Positions 1-6,707 of a DNA stretch of 7,350 nucleotides are shown in pieces. Source of the DNA: Sphingomonas sp. (GTDB lineage: Bacteria > Pseudomonadota > Alphaproteobacteria > Sphingomonadales > Sphingomonadaceae); contig PNLG01000071.1 in the NCBI GenBank assembly GCA_013822915.1, forward strand, positions 1 through 7,350. Reading direction: 5' to 3'. Within the stretch, counting starts at the first letter, position 1; each line of letters starts with the position of its first letter. Both the position numbers and the translations under genes were made by a program. The notes under the pieces are model-generated. The model did no database searches. It was not told where the DNA came from and saw only the letters and a list, made by a program, of their open reading frames with translations.

Positions 1-1878
1 GACAAAGGGTTTGAACAATTGATCGCGCACAAAAGCGGCACTCATGCCCGCGCCCTGATCGGTCACGTCGATCACGACGTCGCCACCCTCCCCGCTGACC
101 TGAATGGCGACCGGATCGCCGGGCGTACTGGCCTCGATCGCGTTCTGGAGCAAATGGTCGATCACTTGTTCCAGCCGGGCGGCGTCCGCCATCGCGGTGC
201 AGTGCTTGTCGCCGCCAACGGTAATGGCGTGCTGCGCGCGGCGCCGCGCCGCAACCCGCTGCGCCAGCCGGAGCACGGCAACCGGGGTAATCGCCTCTGG
301 CCGGGGCTGATGATGTTGCGACAGCCGGGCGAGCAGATCGTTCATCCGCGCCGCCGATTCCTTTAACGTTGCGACCATGTCCGCACGAAAGTCAGGATTG
401 TCGGCATGGCGTTCGGCATTGCGCGCGACGAGGCTCAACTGGCTGACCAGGTTTTTCAGATCGTGCATGATGAAGGCAAAACGGCGGTTGAATTCGTCAA
501 AGCGCTGCGCCTCGGCCAGCGCATGTTGCGCGCGCGCCTCCGCCAGATAGCTTGCGACCTGACGCCCGGCGAGGCGGAGCAGGTCGAGATCCTCCCAATC
601 GGGCGCGCGGTTCACTGGCGGTCGCGCGAGCAAAATCGCGCCGGTCAGCTTGCCGAAATGAAGGAGCGGGATCAGCACCCATGCGTCCGCGCGCGCGATC
701 ATCCAGTCGGGGACGGCGTTGCGCTCGACCGCATCACAATCGCCTTCGCGCACCGCATCAAGGGCAACGATGCGACCGGATTCCTCCAAAAATGCAGGCA
801 GCACTGCCTCGGTGGTAGGGGCCTCCCCCGCCCAGTTCCACGCCGCCCCCGGCCCAAGCCCCGCGCCATCGCGTACCAACAGCAGCCCGGCGGTAGAATC
901 GGTCAGGTCGGCGACGGCCTTGACAATGCGGACCTCAAGCGGGGCGGCATCCTCCCCCGGCTGGCCCAAAGTGTCAGTGAAGCCGAGCCAAGCCTCGCGA
1001 TAATCATAGCGATGCGCGAAAAAGTGTTTGGCAAGCTTCACCCGCGTCCAGGCGCGCAACCACGGTGTCGACAAAATGCCGAACAGCGCGGCGGTGCTGC
1101 CAAAGACGAACGCGGTTTGCACAACCCGCGCCGACGGGCCACTGATCGTGGCGAGAAAACTTGTCGCCAGCGCCATCGCGATCACATACAGCCCGATCGC
1201 CGTCAGCGAGAGCGACTGATACGCGACCGTGCGCGACAATTGCAGCCGCCAGTCGCCGTTGCGGTGCACAGCCAATGCAAACACCGGCGCGAGCAACGCC
1301 ATCGCCAGCCCGCGCATCGCGATCACCTCGGCCGGCCAGCGCGCCTCGGCATAGGTCACTGCATAAAGCGCCAGATCAACCAGCCACATCATCGCGAGTG
1401 CGGCCACCACCAGCGCAATCCCCCCCCGCGCACGCGGCACGACCGCGGTGTAAAGGTGGTGAACCAACAGCAGCGCGCTGACCGCGACCATCATTTGCAG
1501 CACGGTGCGCGCCGCCATCAACGCGGCCGCGTCCGCCACCGGGAGCGCTGCCTGCACCAGCGCCAGCGCCCCGGCGGCCAGATCAATCGTCGCGACCACC
1601 CCGTAAACGATCAGGATCGCGGCGCTTTCCGGGCCATGCCGGTCACGGCGCACCAGCGCGAACATGAAGGCAAACCACGCCAGATTGCGCAGCGCCTCCA
1701 GCAAGTGTGCGATCAGATCGCTTGCACCAATCCCGGCCACTGCCAATGCCCAGAGCGCGATCGCGCCCAGCGCCAGCACAAACGTCATGCGCGGCAGGGC
1801 ATCGGCGGCATGCCTGATTTGCGACAGCGCGAGCAGGCCGAACAGCAACGCCGCCAGCGCGTGCCCCCACAGGATCAC
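1..1878 (-). CDS. prsK: PrsK, XrtA/PEP-CTERM system sensor histidine kinase (partial, C-terminus beyond left edge)
   Basis: This is a membrane sensor histidine kinase; in the known family PrsK phosphorylates the response regulator PrsR to control EPS and PEP-CTERM genes. The reading frame stays open for 626 codons to the window edge. Residues 1-265 form about eight or nine hydrophobic segments, followed by KHFFAHRYDYREAW (274-287), typical of the family. A GAF-like cytoplasmic domain spans roughly 305-440. The H-box is HDLKNLVSQLSL, with the phosphoacceptor His at 472. The ATPase domain shows the N-box LLQNAIEAS (Asn579), the G1 box DQGAG (607-611) and FKPF (622-625). The G2 box and final 50-70 residues should lie beyond position 1. 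The start is a GTG overlapping the upstream transferase stop as GTGA, preceded five bases away by GGAGGGG (minus strand, 1890-1884), so translation is probably coupled. No ATG begins this frame nearby, so ATG-only gene calling would shorten it. The main alternative is another kinase of the same architecture, but the H-box sequence favours PrsK. Confidence 0.9.
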   Translation of the reverse strand, partial: MILWGHALAALLFGLLALSQIRHAADALPRMTFVLALGAIALWALAVAGIGASDLIAHLLEALRNLAWFAFMFALVRRDRHGPESAAILIVYGVVATIDLAAGALALVQAALPVADAAALMAARTVLQMMVAVSALLLVHHLYTAVVPRARGGIALVVAALAMMWLVDLALYAVTYAEARWPAEVIAMRGLAMALLAPVFALAVHRNGDWRLQLSRTVAYQSLSLTAIGLYVIAMALATSFLATISGPSARVVQTAFVFGSTAALFGILSTPWLRAWTRVKLAKHFFAHRYDYREAWLGFTDTLGQPGEDAAPLEVRIVKAVADLTDSTAGLLLVRDGAGLGPGAAWNWAGEAPTTEAVLPAFLEESGRIVALDAVREGDCDAVERNAVPDWMIARADAWVLIPLLHFGKLTGAILLARPPVNRAPDWEDLDLLRLAGRQVASYLAEARAQHALAEAQRFDEFNRRFAFIMHDLKNLVSQLSLVARNAERHADNPDFRADMVATLKESAARMNDLLARLSQHHQPRPEAITPVAVLRLAQRVAARRRAQHAITVGGDKHCTAMADAARLEQVIDHLLQNAIEASTPGDPVAIQVSGEGGDVVIDVTDQGAGMSAAFVRDQLFKPFV

Positions 1879-3263
1879 CGCGCCCCCTCCGGCCAGAGCA
1901 CAACCCGGACCGTCTGAATAAGGATTAGCAGATCGAGGAAGGGCGAATAATTCTTCGCGTAATACAGGTCATATTCGAGCTTTTGCCGCGCATCCTCGAT
2001 CGAGGCGCCATAGGGATAGTTGATCTGCGCCCAGCCGGTAATCCCCGGCTTCACCATGTGTCGTTCGGCATAATAAGGCAGCTTTTGCTCAAGATCCTCA
2101 ACGAATTGCGGGCGTTCGGGACGCGGGCCGACAAAGCTCATTTCGCCTTTCAGGACACTCCAAGCCTGCGGCAGTTCGTCGATCCGGACCTTGCGGATGA
2201 AGCGGCCGACGCGGGTGATGCGCGGATCGTCTTTTTCGGCCCACACCGCCTTGCCCGCGACCTCGGCATCCTGCCGCATTGACCGCAGTTTGATGATGTC
2301 AAAGCCGACATTGTAGAGGCCGACACGCCGCTGACGGTAGAATACCGGGCCCTTGCTCTCCGCCTTGATCGCAATCGCGGTCACCATGATGACCGGAAGC
2401 GTCAGCGCGAGCAGGACCAGACTGGCGGCGATGTCGAACAGCCGCTTGAACGCGCTCGACAACATGCGACCCGACGAAAAGCCGTCGGAAAAGATCAGCC
2501 AGCTCGGATTGACGCTGTCCAGGTCAACGCGCCCCGTCTCGCGCTCCAGAAATGTCGATATTTCATTGACATGGACACCGGTGGTCTTGATCCGCAGCAA
2601 ATCTTTGAGCGGCAGCGAGTTGCGCCGTTCCTCCAGCGCGAGTACGACTTCGCTGGCGTTGAGCAGCACGACATGATCGGCCAGATTATAGATCGCATCC
2701 CGCGCAATCGCCTCTGGAATGACACGATTGGCCTCTGACATCGACACATAGCCGACGACGACAAACGCCGAACCGGGCGTCTGCGACAGCGTCTTCAACC
2801 GCTGCGCCCGGGTGCCCGCGCCCAGCACAACGATGCGCCGCTTGAACGCCTGGCTGCCCAGGGTCTTACCCAGCAAAATGCGCAACGCGATCAGCCCGAT
2901 GATCGACAATCCCATCGCGTAAAGCAGATTGGACCGCCAGAATGTGAGTTCGGGCAGCAAGAAGAAAATCGTTGCCTGAAAAATGACGCCCAGCGACACC
3001 GCCACAATCAGCCGCGCCGTGGCAAAGCGCAGCGATTGCAACGCCCCCGCGCTATAGACGCCAACGGCAATCATCGCGGTTTCAAGCGTTGCAACAAACA
3101 CCGCAATCTGGGGAAGGCGCATGTAAACCGGCTCGACCAGCATCCCGATCTGGCCTGCACGGATCACCCAGCCCATTTCGGCGGCCACCGCCAGCACGAT
3201 CAGGTCGAACAGGCCGAGCAACAGCACGGCGTTGGGCACATAATGTTTGAACAGCCGGATCAT
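1875..3263 (-). CDS. Polyprenyl-phosphate sugar-1-phosphate transferase, XrtA/PEP-CTERM associated type
   Basis: This 462-residue inner-membrane enzyme would transfer a sugar-1-phosphate from a UDP-sugar to undecaprenyl phosphate, the first committed step of repeat-unit assembly in exopolysaccharide synthesis. The N-terminus has four hydrophobic segments (about 11-30, 50-70, 82-104, 113-131). A Rossmann-like middle domain follows, with GAGTRA at 148-153. The catalytic bacterial sugar transferase domain begins at AFKRLFDI (271-278) with its membrane-inserted helix to about 300. It continues through GPVFYRQRRVG (305-315), KLRSM (325-329), IDELPQ (361-366), GPRPERP (379-385) and KPGITGWAQ (405-413). 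This is the full long-form length of the family (WbaP/EpsB-like topology). The ATG is the first possible start after an in-frame stop, but its Shine-Dalgarno sequence is weak. The gene is first of a two-gene operon with prsK, and that pairing is the reason for assigning the XrtA-associated subtype. The sugar specificity cannot be read from the sequence. Confidence 0.93.
   Translation of the reverse strand: MIRLFKHYVPNAVLLLGLFDLIVLAVAAEMGWVIRAGQIGMLVEPVYMRLPQIAVFVATLETAMIAVGVYSAGALQSLRFATARLIVAVSLGVIFQATIFFLLPELTFWRSNLLYAMGLSIIGLIALRILLGKTLGSQAFKRRIVVLGAGTRAQRLKTLSQTPGSAFVVVGYVSMSEANRVIPEAIARDAIYNLADHVVLLNASEVVLALEERRNSLPLKDLLRIKTTGVHVNEISTFLERETGRVDLDSVNPSWLIFSDGFSSGRMLSSAFKRLFDIAASLVLLALTLPVIMVTAIAIKAESKGPVFYRQRRVGLYNVGFDIIKLRSMRQDAEVAGKAVWAEKDDPRITRVGRFIRKVRIDELPQAWSVLKGEMSFVGPRPERPQFVEDLEQKLPYYAERHMVKPGITGWAQINYPYGASIEDARQKLEYDLYYAKNYSPFLDLLILIQTVRVVLWPEGAR
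1884..1890 (-). promoter_or_regulatory. Ribosome binding site of prsK inside the end of the sugar transferase gene
   Basis: The minus strand reads GGAGGGG, then five bases (GCGCG), then the GTG start codon. This strong purine-rich site lies within the last codons of the sugar transferase and decides the GTG start of prsK. Its position fits translational coupling through the GTGA stop/start overlap. Confidence 0.75.
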
Positions 3264-3430
3264 CGCACACCGGATCTAGCAGCACAGGTGTAAACAAATC
3301 CGACACAAACGGAGCCGATGGTAATTAATTTCGCCCCAACTGGCGCGACCGTGATCGCCGCTTGCGCCGTAACCCCGTTTGCTTTGCGCGGCCGCCACGC
3401 TAAGCCGCGCCCTTGTGCGGGAGGACATTA
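3264..3430. promoter_or_regulatory. Divergent intergenic region, presumed promoters for the transferase-prsK and manC units
   Basis: These 167 bases separate two divergent units, so both promoters should lie here. The one compositional landmark is an AT-rich island with the self-complementary AATTAATT at 3323-3330, in otherwise GC-rich DNA. A CCGACA at 3300-3305 could be a weak -35 element for rightward transcription, but the sequence 16 bases downstream (TAATTA) is a poor -10 match. GGCGC (3342-3346) and GCGCC (3364-3368) form a short inverted repeat. I found no convincing sigma-54 element (GG-N10-GC in its proper context) and no riboswitch. The presence of promoters is inferred from gene orientation, not from strong motifs. 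Confidence 0.4.
3419..3425 (+). promoter_or_regulatory. Ribosome binding site of manC
   Basis: GGGAGGA lies five bases before the ATG at 3431. It favours this ATG over the in-frame TTG at 3413, which would add six residues (MCGRTL) before a protein that already has a complete N-terminal nucleotide-binding motif. Confidence 0.8.
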
Positions 3431-4492
3431 ATGGACAACGTGACACCGATCATCCCGGTCATTCTCTCTGGCGGGTCGGGCACGCGGCTTTGGCCGATGT
3501 CGCGGCCGGAAATGCCAAAACAATTGCTGCCGCTGACCGCTGATGAGACGATGCTGCAACTGACGGCACAGCGCACGCCCACCGGTGCGCAATTCGCCGC
3601 GCCGGTGGTGGTGGCCAATGCCCGCCACGCCGATCTGGTCGAGGCGCAACTGGCAAGCGTCGCGGTGCCCGCGCAGGCACTGATCCTGGAGCCAGTTGGG
3701 CGCAATACCGCGCCGGCGATCGCGCTGGCTGCACTGGCGGCAGGTGCAGGCGCAGCACCAATGCTGGTGATGCCGTCGGACCATGCGATTGCCGATGTCG
3801 CCGCCTTTCGCGCCGCCATCGCCCGCGCGCTGCCGCTGGCGGAGGCGGGCTGGCTTGCCACCTTTGGCATTGCGCCGAACGCGCCTGAGACGGGCTATGG
3901 CTATATCGCGGTGGCCGACCAGATTGCTGCTGGCGTTCACCGCGTCGCCCGCTTTGTGGAAAAGCCGCCACGCGAGCGGGCAGAGGCAATGCTGGCCGAG
4001 GGCGGCCATTATTGGAATGGCGGCATTTTCCTGTTCCGCGCCGATGCGTATCTGACAGCACTTGGCGAACATGCGCCCGCCATGCTGGCGGCGGTGGAAC
4101 GGGCAATGGCCGCAGCGCGGCGCGACGGCGCGCGGATTTATCCCGATGCAACGGCCTTTGCCGCCTCGCCCGCTGATTCGATCGACTATGCTGTCATGGA
4201 AAAGGCAAGCCGCGTCGCCTGCGTGCCCGTCAACATGGGGTGGAGCGATGTCGGCAGCTGGGACGCGCTGCACGCACTTGGGGCGTTTGACGCGGAGGGC
4301 AATAACTGCCGGGGCAATGTCGTTGCGCTTGACACCACCGACTGCCTGTTGCGGTCAACCGGCGTGCGGATCGCTATGGTTGGGGTCTCCGACCTGATCG
4401 TGGTCGCCAGCGGCAACGACGTGCTTATCCTGCCGCGCGGGCGGTCGCAGGACGTGAAGCGCTTGCTTGACGCGATGAAGGATCGGCAATGA
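3431..4492 (+). CDS. manC: Mannose-1-phosphate guanylyltransferase (GDP-mannose pyrophosphorylase), single-domain form
   Basis: This cytoplasmic enzyme makes GDP-mannose from mannose-1-phosphate and GTP, releasing pyrophosphate; GDP-mannose feeds mannose- and fucose-type residues in EPS and LPS. The 353-residue protein opens with the pyrophosphorylase signature GGSGTRLWPMSRPEMPKQ (14-31), containing the GTP-binding loop and the conserved Lys in PKQ. It then has EPVGRNTAPA (87-96), MPSDH (114-118), GYGYI (155-159), FVEKP (175-179), NGGIF (196-200), SIDYAVMEK (250-258) and WSDVGSW (271-277). All the hallmarks of the AlgA/ManC type II family are present. It ends near residue 353, without the cupin phosphomannose isomerase domain of the roughly 470-residue bifunctional enzymes, so isomerase activity must come from another gene. 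The GNAT gene downstream overlaps it by four bases (ATGA). Divergence from the sugar transferase unit supports a role in EPS precursor supply. Confidence 0.94.
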   Translation: MDNVTPIIPVILSGGSGTRLWPMSRPEMPKQLLPLTADETMLQLTAQRTPTGAQFAAPVVVANARHADLVEAQLASVAVPAQALILEPVGRNTAPAIALAALAAGAGAAPMLVMPSDHAIADVAAFRAAIARALPLAEAGWLATFGIAPNAPETGYGYIAVADQIAAGVHRVARFVEKPPRERAEAMLAEGGHYWNGGIFLFRADAYLTALGEHAPAMLAAVERAMAAARRDGARIYPDATAFAASPADSIDYAVMEKASRVACVPVNMGWSDVGSWDALHALGAFDAEGNNCRGNVVALDTTDCLLRSTGVRIAMVGVSDLIVVASGNDVLILPRGRSQDVKRLLDAMKDRQ

Positions 4493-4989
4493 CGGATGCC
4501 GCGCCCTCTCGACCTGCGCTGATCCTCCGCGATTATTCGGACGACCTTGCTCCCCATTTCCACGACATCAACGCGGAATGGATTGAGGCAATGTTCGTGA
4601 TGGAAGATTTGGACCGTGCGGTTTTGCGCAATCCGCGCGGCAAGATAATCGACCCTGGCGGGGTGATTCTATTCGTTGAAGCGATCGGCATTGGCATCGT
4701 CGGCACATGTGCCTTGAAGAAAAGCGGCGAGGGCCAGTTTGAGCTGACCAAAATGGGGGTGACCAGCACGGCGCGCGGGCTGGGCGCGGGCGCGTTTTTG
4801 CTGGCAGCGGCGATTGCGCGCGCCAACGCGCTGGGCACCGACAAACTCTATCTGCTGACGTCGAAGCGCTGCGAAGCGGCCATTCACCTGTATGAGCAGG
4901 CAGGGTTTACGCATGATACGGAAATCATGCGCGATTACGGCAGCCGCTATGATCGCTGCGACGTCGCCATGCGCTATCGTCCCTGCTGA
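4489..4989 (+). CDS. GNAT family N-acetyltransferase
   Basis: This 166-residue protein is predicted to move an acetyl group from acetyl-CoA to an unknown acceptor. The GNAT core is clear. A beta-strand segment, LFVEAIGIGIVGTCALKK, lies at 61-78. ELTKMGV (85-91) leads into the acetyl-CoA pyrophosphate-binding loop ARGLGAG (95-101), followed by an Ala-rich helix. The closing motif is HLYEQAGF (133-140), the usual B motif. The start ATG overlaps the manC stop as ATGA and is preceded by GAAGGA (4477-4482) six bases away, so the two genes are probably translationally coupled. It ends in a 16-base tail-to-tail overlap with the minus-strand membrane protein gene. The motifs do not show the acceptor. 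A sugar nucleotide, a small amine or a protein N-terminus are all possible, and no regulatory domain is fused to it. Confidence 0.87.
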   Translation: MTDAAPSRPALILRDYSDDLAPHFHDINAEWIEAMFVMEDLDRAVLRNPRGKIIDPGGVILFVEAIGIGIVGTCALKKSGEGQFELTKMGVTSTARGLGAGAFLLAAAIARANALGTDKLYLLTSKRCEAAIHLYEQAGFTHDTEIMRDYGSRYDRCDVAMRYRPC

Positions 4990-6551
4990 GCCGCGATCAG
5001 CGTCACTCCGTCGATCCGCTGCACGCGGCGACGAAGCGCGGGGGGCAGGCGCGCGGGCAGCTTGCCGTCTTGCACAATCACCAGATCGCCTGTGGGAACA
5101 ATCCCGCGCTCAAACGCCGCCCGCGCCGCCGCCAGCCTTGCCTTGGCACCCGCGGGCACCCGCGCTGTATAGGTAAATCCCACCGGCCGCTGCGCCTGCA
5201 CCGCGCGCCAGGTTATTTCCTCCATCAACTGCAAATCGACAAACGGCACCGCCGGGGTGAAATCCACCCGCTGCGCGCCCGCGATCAGCGCTGGCCAGCG
5301 CGGGTCGATCGTGCGGGAAAACACGGTGCGATCATCAGCGCGAGCACTTGTGGCCCGGATCGCCGCGACCATTGGGGCCAAGTCAGACACCTGAACCGCA
5401 GCCGCCGCGGCCAGCACCACTGCAGCGCGCGGTAACGCCAGCACGCTGATGATCGCGGCATAGGCGAGCGTATAGGTCGCCGGCCAGGACAGCCGCCCGC
5501 TCGCCCGCACGGGATCGAGCGCATCGATGAGCCACGTCGGCAGCGCAAGCGTCATCACCGGCTCGCCCCAGAAAATCACCTGCGGCCCGATCGCCACCAG
5601 CCCCAACGCGACAAAACCCGGGACCAGCCACCCGAGCGACTGCACCGCGCCACGCCGCGTCGCCAGTGCCAGCAACACCAGCGCGATCAGCCCCGCGCCG
5701 AGATATTGCAACCCCTCATACCCCCGGCCCCGACCCTCTGGCGAGGAGGGGAGGATCGCGGAATAGCTCGGATTGGCCGGGTTCCACCAAGCATCAATCG
5801 CCACGGGAAATGCGCCATAAGTGCCGGTCGAGGCAAAACCGCCCCCAAACACCCCCTGCCCCGCGAGCAAGAGCGCGATCAGGGCCGACAACACCACCCC
5901 TTCCGTCAGCACCCGCGCCACCGCCCCTTGCGCAACGCGCCGCAGCAGCGACCCACCCCAGATGCTCGCCACCATCAGCAGCAAATAGCTGTGGACCAGC
6001 GCCGCCACCCCTAGCGCCCCCAGCCACCATAGCGGCCGCGCGGCCCGGCCCGGATCGACATAAATCCACAGCGCCCACAGGATCAGCCACTGCGCGCACA
6101 GGCTGGCATGGCCATAGCGGTTGAAGAACATCGGCATTGCCGCCAGCAGAATCGTCCCCAACCATGCCGCCAGCCCATCGGGCGCGTGCGGACGCACCAA
6201 GCCCCAGGCGAACATGACTTGCAGCAGCACGCAGATCGCCAGCCACGCCCCGACGAATTGCAACCCCGGTGGCATCCACCCCGCAAACGGGCCCAGCACG
6301 AGACCGAGCAGCGGAATCGAATCTGTCAGCAGCAAACTCGTCCCGTCCGGGGCCAGCAGTATCGGATTATGCAGCGAGGGCCACGCCCTTCCGGCCAGAT
6401 ACGCCGCCAGCCCGATTGCGCTCTGCCCACGGTCATGCCCGTCGAGCAACCAGCCCACATTGCGCGGGTCGATGACCTGCGGGTGCATCCACGCGGCAAA
6501 TAACGCGGCGGCTGTCGCGACGAGCATAGCCATGGTGAGCGCCGAACGCAT
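4974..6551 (-). CDS. DUF6311-like multi-pass membrane protein, possible GT-C fold
   Basis: This 525-residue integral membrane protein has about ten hydrophobic segments (near 3-21, 73-90, 97-114, 120-137, 143-158, 168-188, 208-228, 275-290, 299-318, 350-378) and a soluble C-terminal region from about 380. Features I associate with the DUF6311 family are a first periplasmic loop with HNPILLAPDGTSLLLTDSIPL (61-81), YEGLQYLG (268-275) and ASGRLSWP (340-347). The polytopic architecture with a large first loop resembles GT-C lipid-linked glycosyltransferases, but the family has no proven reaction, so that role is inference. The frame stays open to 6659. I prefer the ATG at 6551 because the 36 codons upstream are Arg/Cys-rich and include AGA and TGT codons unlike the rest. 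A TTG at 6581 with a better Shine-Dalgarno sequence (AGGGGG) is an alternative. It is transcribed alone, convergent with the manC-GNAT unit and divergent from the exported protein gene. Confidence 0.78.
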   Translation of the reverse strand: MRSALTMAMLVATAAALFAAWMHPQVIDPRNVGWLLDGHDRGQSAIGLAAYLAGRAWPSLHNPILLAPDGTSLLLTDSIPLLGLVLGPFAGWMPPGLQFVGAWLAICVLLQVMFAWGLVRPHAPDGLAAWLGTILLAAMPMFFNRYGHASLCAQWLILWALWIYVDPGRAARPLWWLGALGVAALVHSYLLLMVASIWGGSLLRRVAQGAVARVLTEGVVLSALIALLLAGQGVFGGGFASTGTYGAFPVAIDAWWNPANPSYSAILPSSPEGRGRGYEGLQYLGAGLIALVLLALATRRGAVQSLGWLVPGFVALGLVAIGPQVIFWGEPVMTLALPTWLIDALDPVRASGRLSWPATYTLAYAAIISVLALPRAAVVLAAAAAVQVSDLAPMVAAIRATSARADDRTVFSRTIDPRWPALIAGAQRVDFTPAVPFVDLQLMEEITWRAVQAQRPVGFTYTARVPAGAKARLAAARAAFERGIVPTGDLVIVQDGKLPARLPPALRRRVQRIDGVTLIAAQQGR

Positions 6552-6574
6552 GGCATCTGATCTACACGATTTGC

Positions 6575-6598
6575 CACACAAGTCCTGCCCCCTGTGTG
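6575..6598. repeat. Short inverted repeat CACACA / TGTGTG
   Basis: Six-base perfect arms are separated by 12 bases (AGTCCTGCCCCC), in the leader of the minus-strand membrane protein gene. The arms can be extended on paper into GCCACACA and TGTGTG(TTT)GGC with bulges. It might be a regulator half-site pair, or chance. Confidence 0.3.
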
Positions 6599-6695
6599 TT
6601 TGGCCGCAACCGCGCCGACTACGGCGCCTGTCGCCCGCCCTATGCTTCGACTCCGGCACGCAATGCGGCTAGGCTTTCGCGCGCTGAACCCGATC

Positions 6696-6701
6696 AGGAG
6701 G
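6696..6701 (+). promoter_or_regulatory. Ribosome binding site of the exported protein gene
   Basis: A perfect AGGAGG precedes two consecutive ATG codons at 6705 and 6708, with spacers of three and six bases. The six-base spacing favours 6708. It also shows that the longer open frame beginning at 6594 is not the natural start. Confidence 0.8.
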
Positions 6702-6707
6702 CCAATG

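Larger units (their letters stand above)
6552..6707. promoter_or_regulatory. Divergent intergenic region between the membrane protein and exported protein genes
   Basis: These roughly 155 bases lie between two divergent starts and should contain both promoters. The clearest structure is the inverted repeat CACACA (6575-6580) and TGTGTG (6593-6598) with a 12-base spacer, 24 bases upstream of the membrane protein start. Its centre is at about 6586-6587, so it could be an operator or a leader hairpin. Possible rightward -10 sequences, TATGCT (6641-6646) and TAGGCT (6670-6675), lack good -35 partners. No terminator or riboswitch is visible. Confidence 0.35.

Noticed and set aside
406..1917. A 503-residue open frame on the plus strand across most of prsK
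   Set aside because: Its translation is an Arg/Gln/His-rich sequence with no domain. The opposite strand encodes a full histidine kinase with H, N and G1 boxes. Long antisense frames are expected from GC-biased third codon positions.
3396..3416. Possible sigma-54 promoter on the minus strand (GG-N10-GC in AGGGCGCGGCTTAGCG), attractive because PrsR is thought to act with RpoN
   Set aside because: Only the GG and GC spacing fits; most other consensus bases (TGGCAC, TTGCA) do not, and such GG-N10-GC pairs are frequent in GC-rich DNA.
3413..3430. TTG at 3413 as the manC start
   Set aside because: The ATG at 3431 has GGGAGGA five bases upstream, which overlaps the would-be six-codon extension.
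3428..4273. A 281-residue minus-strand open frame inside manC
   Set aside because: It is low-complexity and rich in Arg, His and Cys, without motifs, while manC on the other strand carries every family signature.
5700..5770. A palindrome-like stretch resembling REP-type repeats of sphingomonads (CCCTC-TGGC-GAGG, encoding PSSPEGRGRGYEG)
   Set aside because: Only one copy is present. The encoded YEG-x-x-YLG looks like a native conserved part of the membrane protein family, so a repeat insertion is not needed. A search for further genomic copies would settle it.
6121..6672. A 183-residue plus-strand frame overlapping the 5' half of the membrane protein gene
   Set aside because: It is antisense to clear transmembrane segments, has Ser/Pro/Cys-rich composition and no ribosome binding site.
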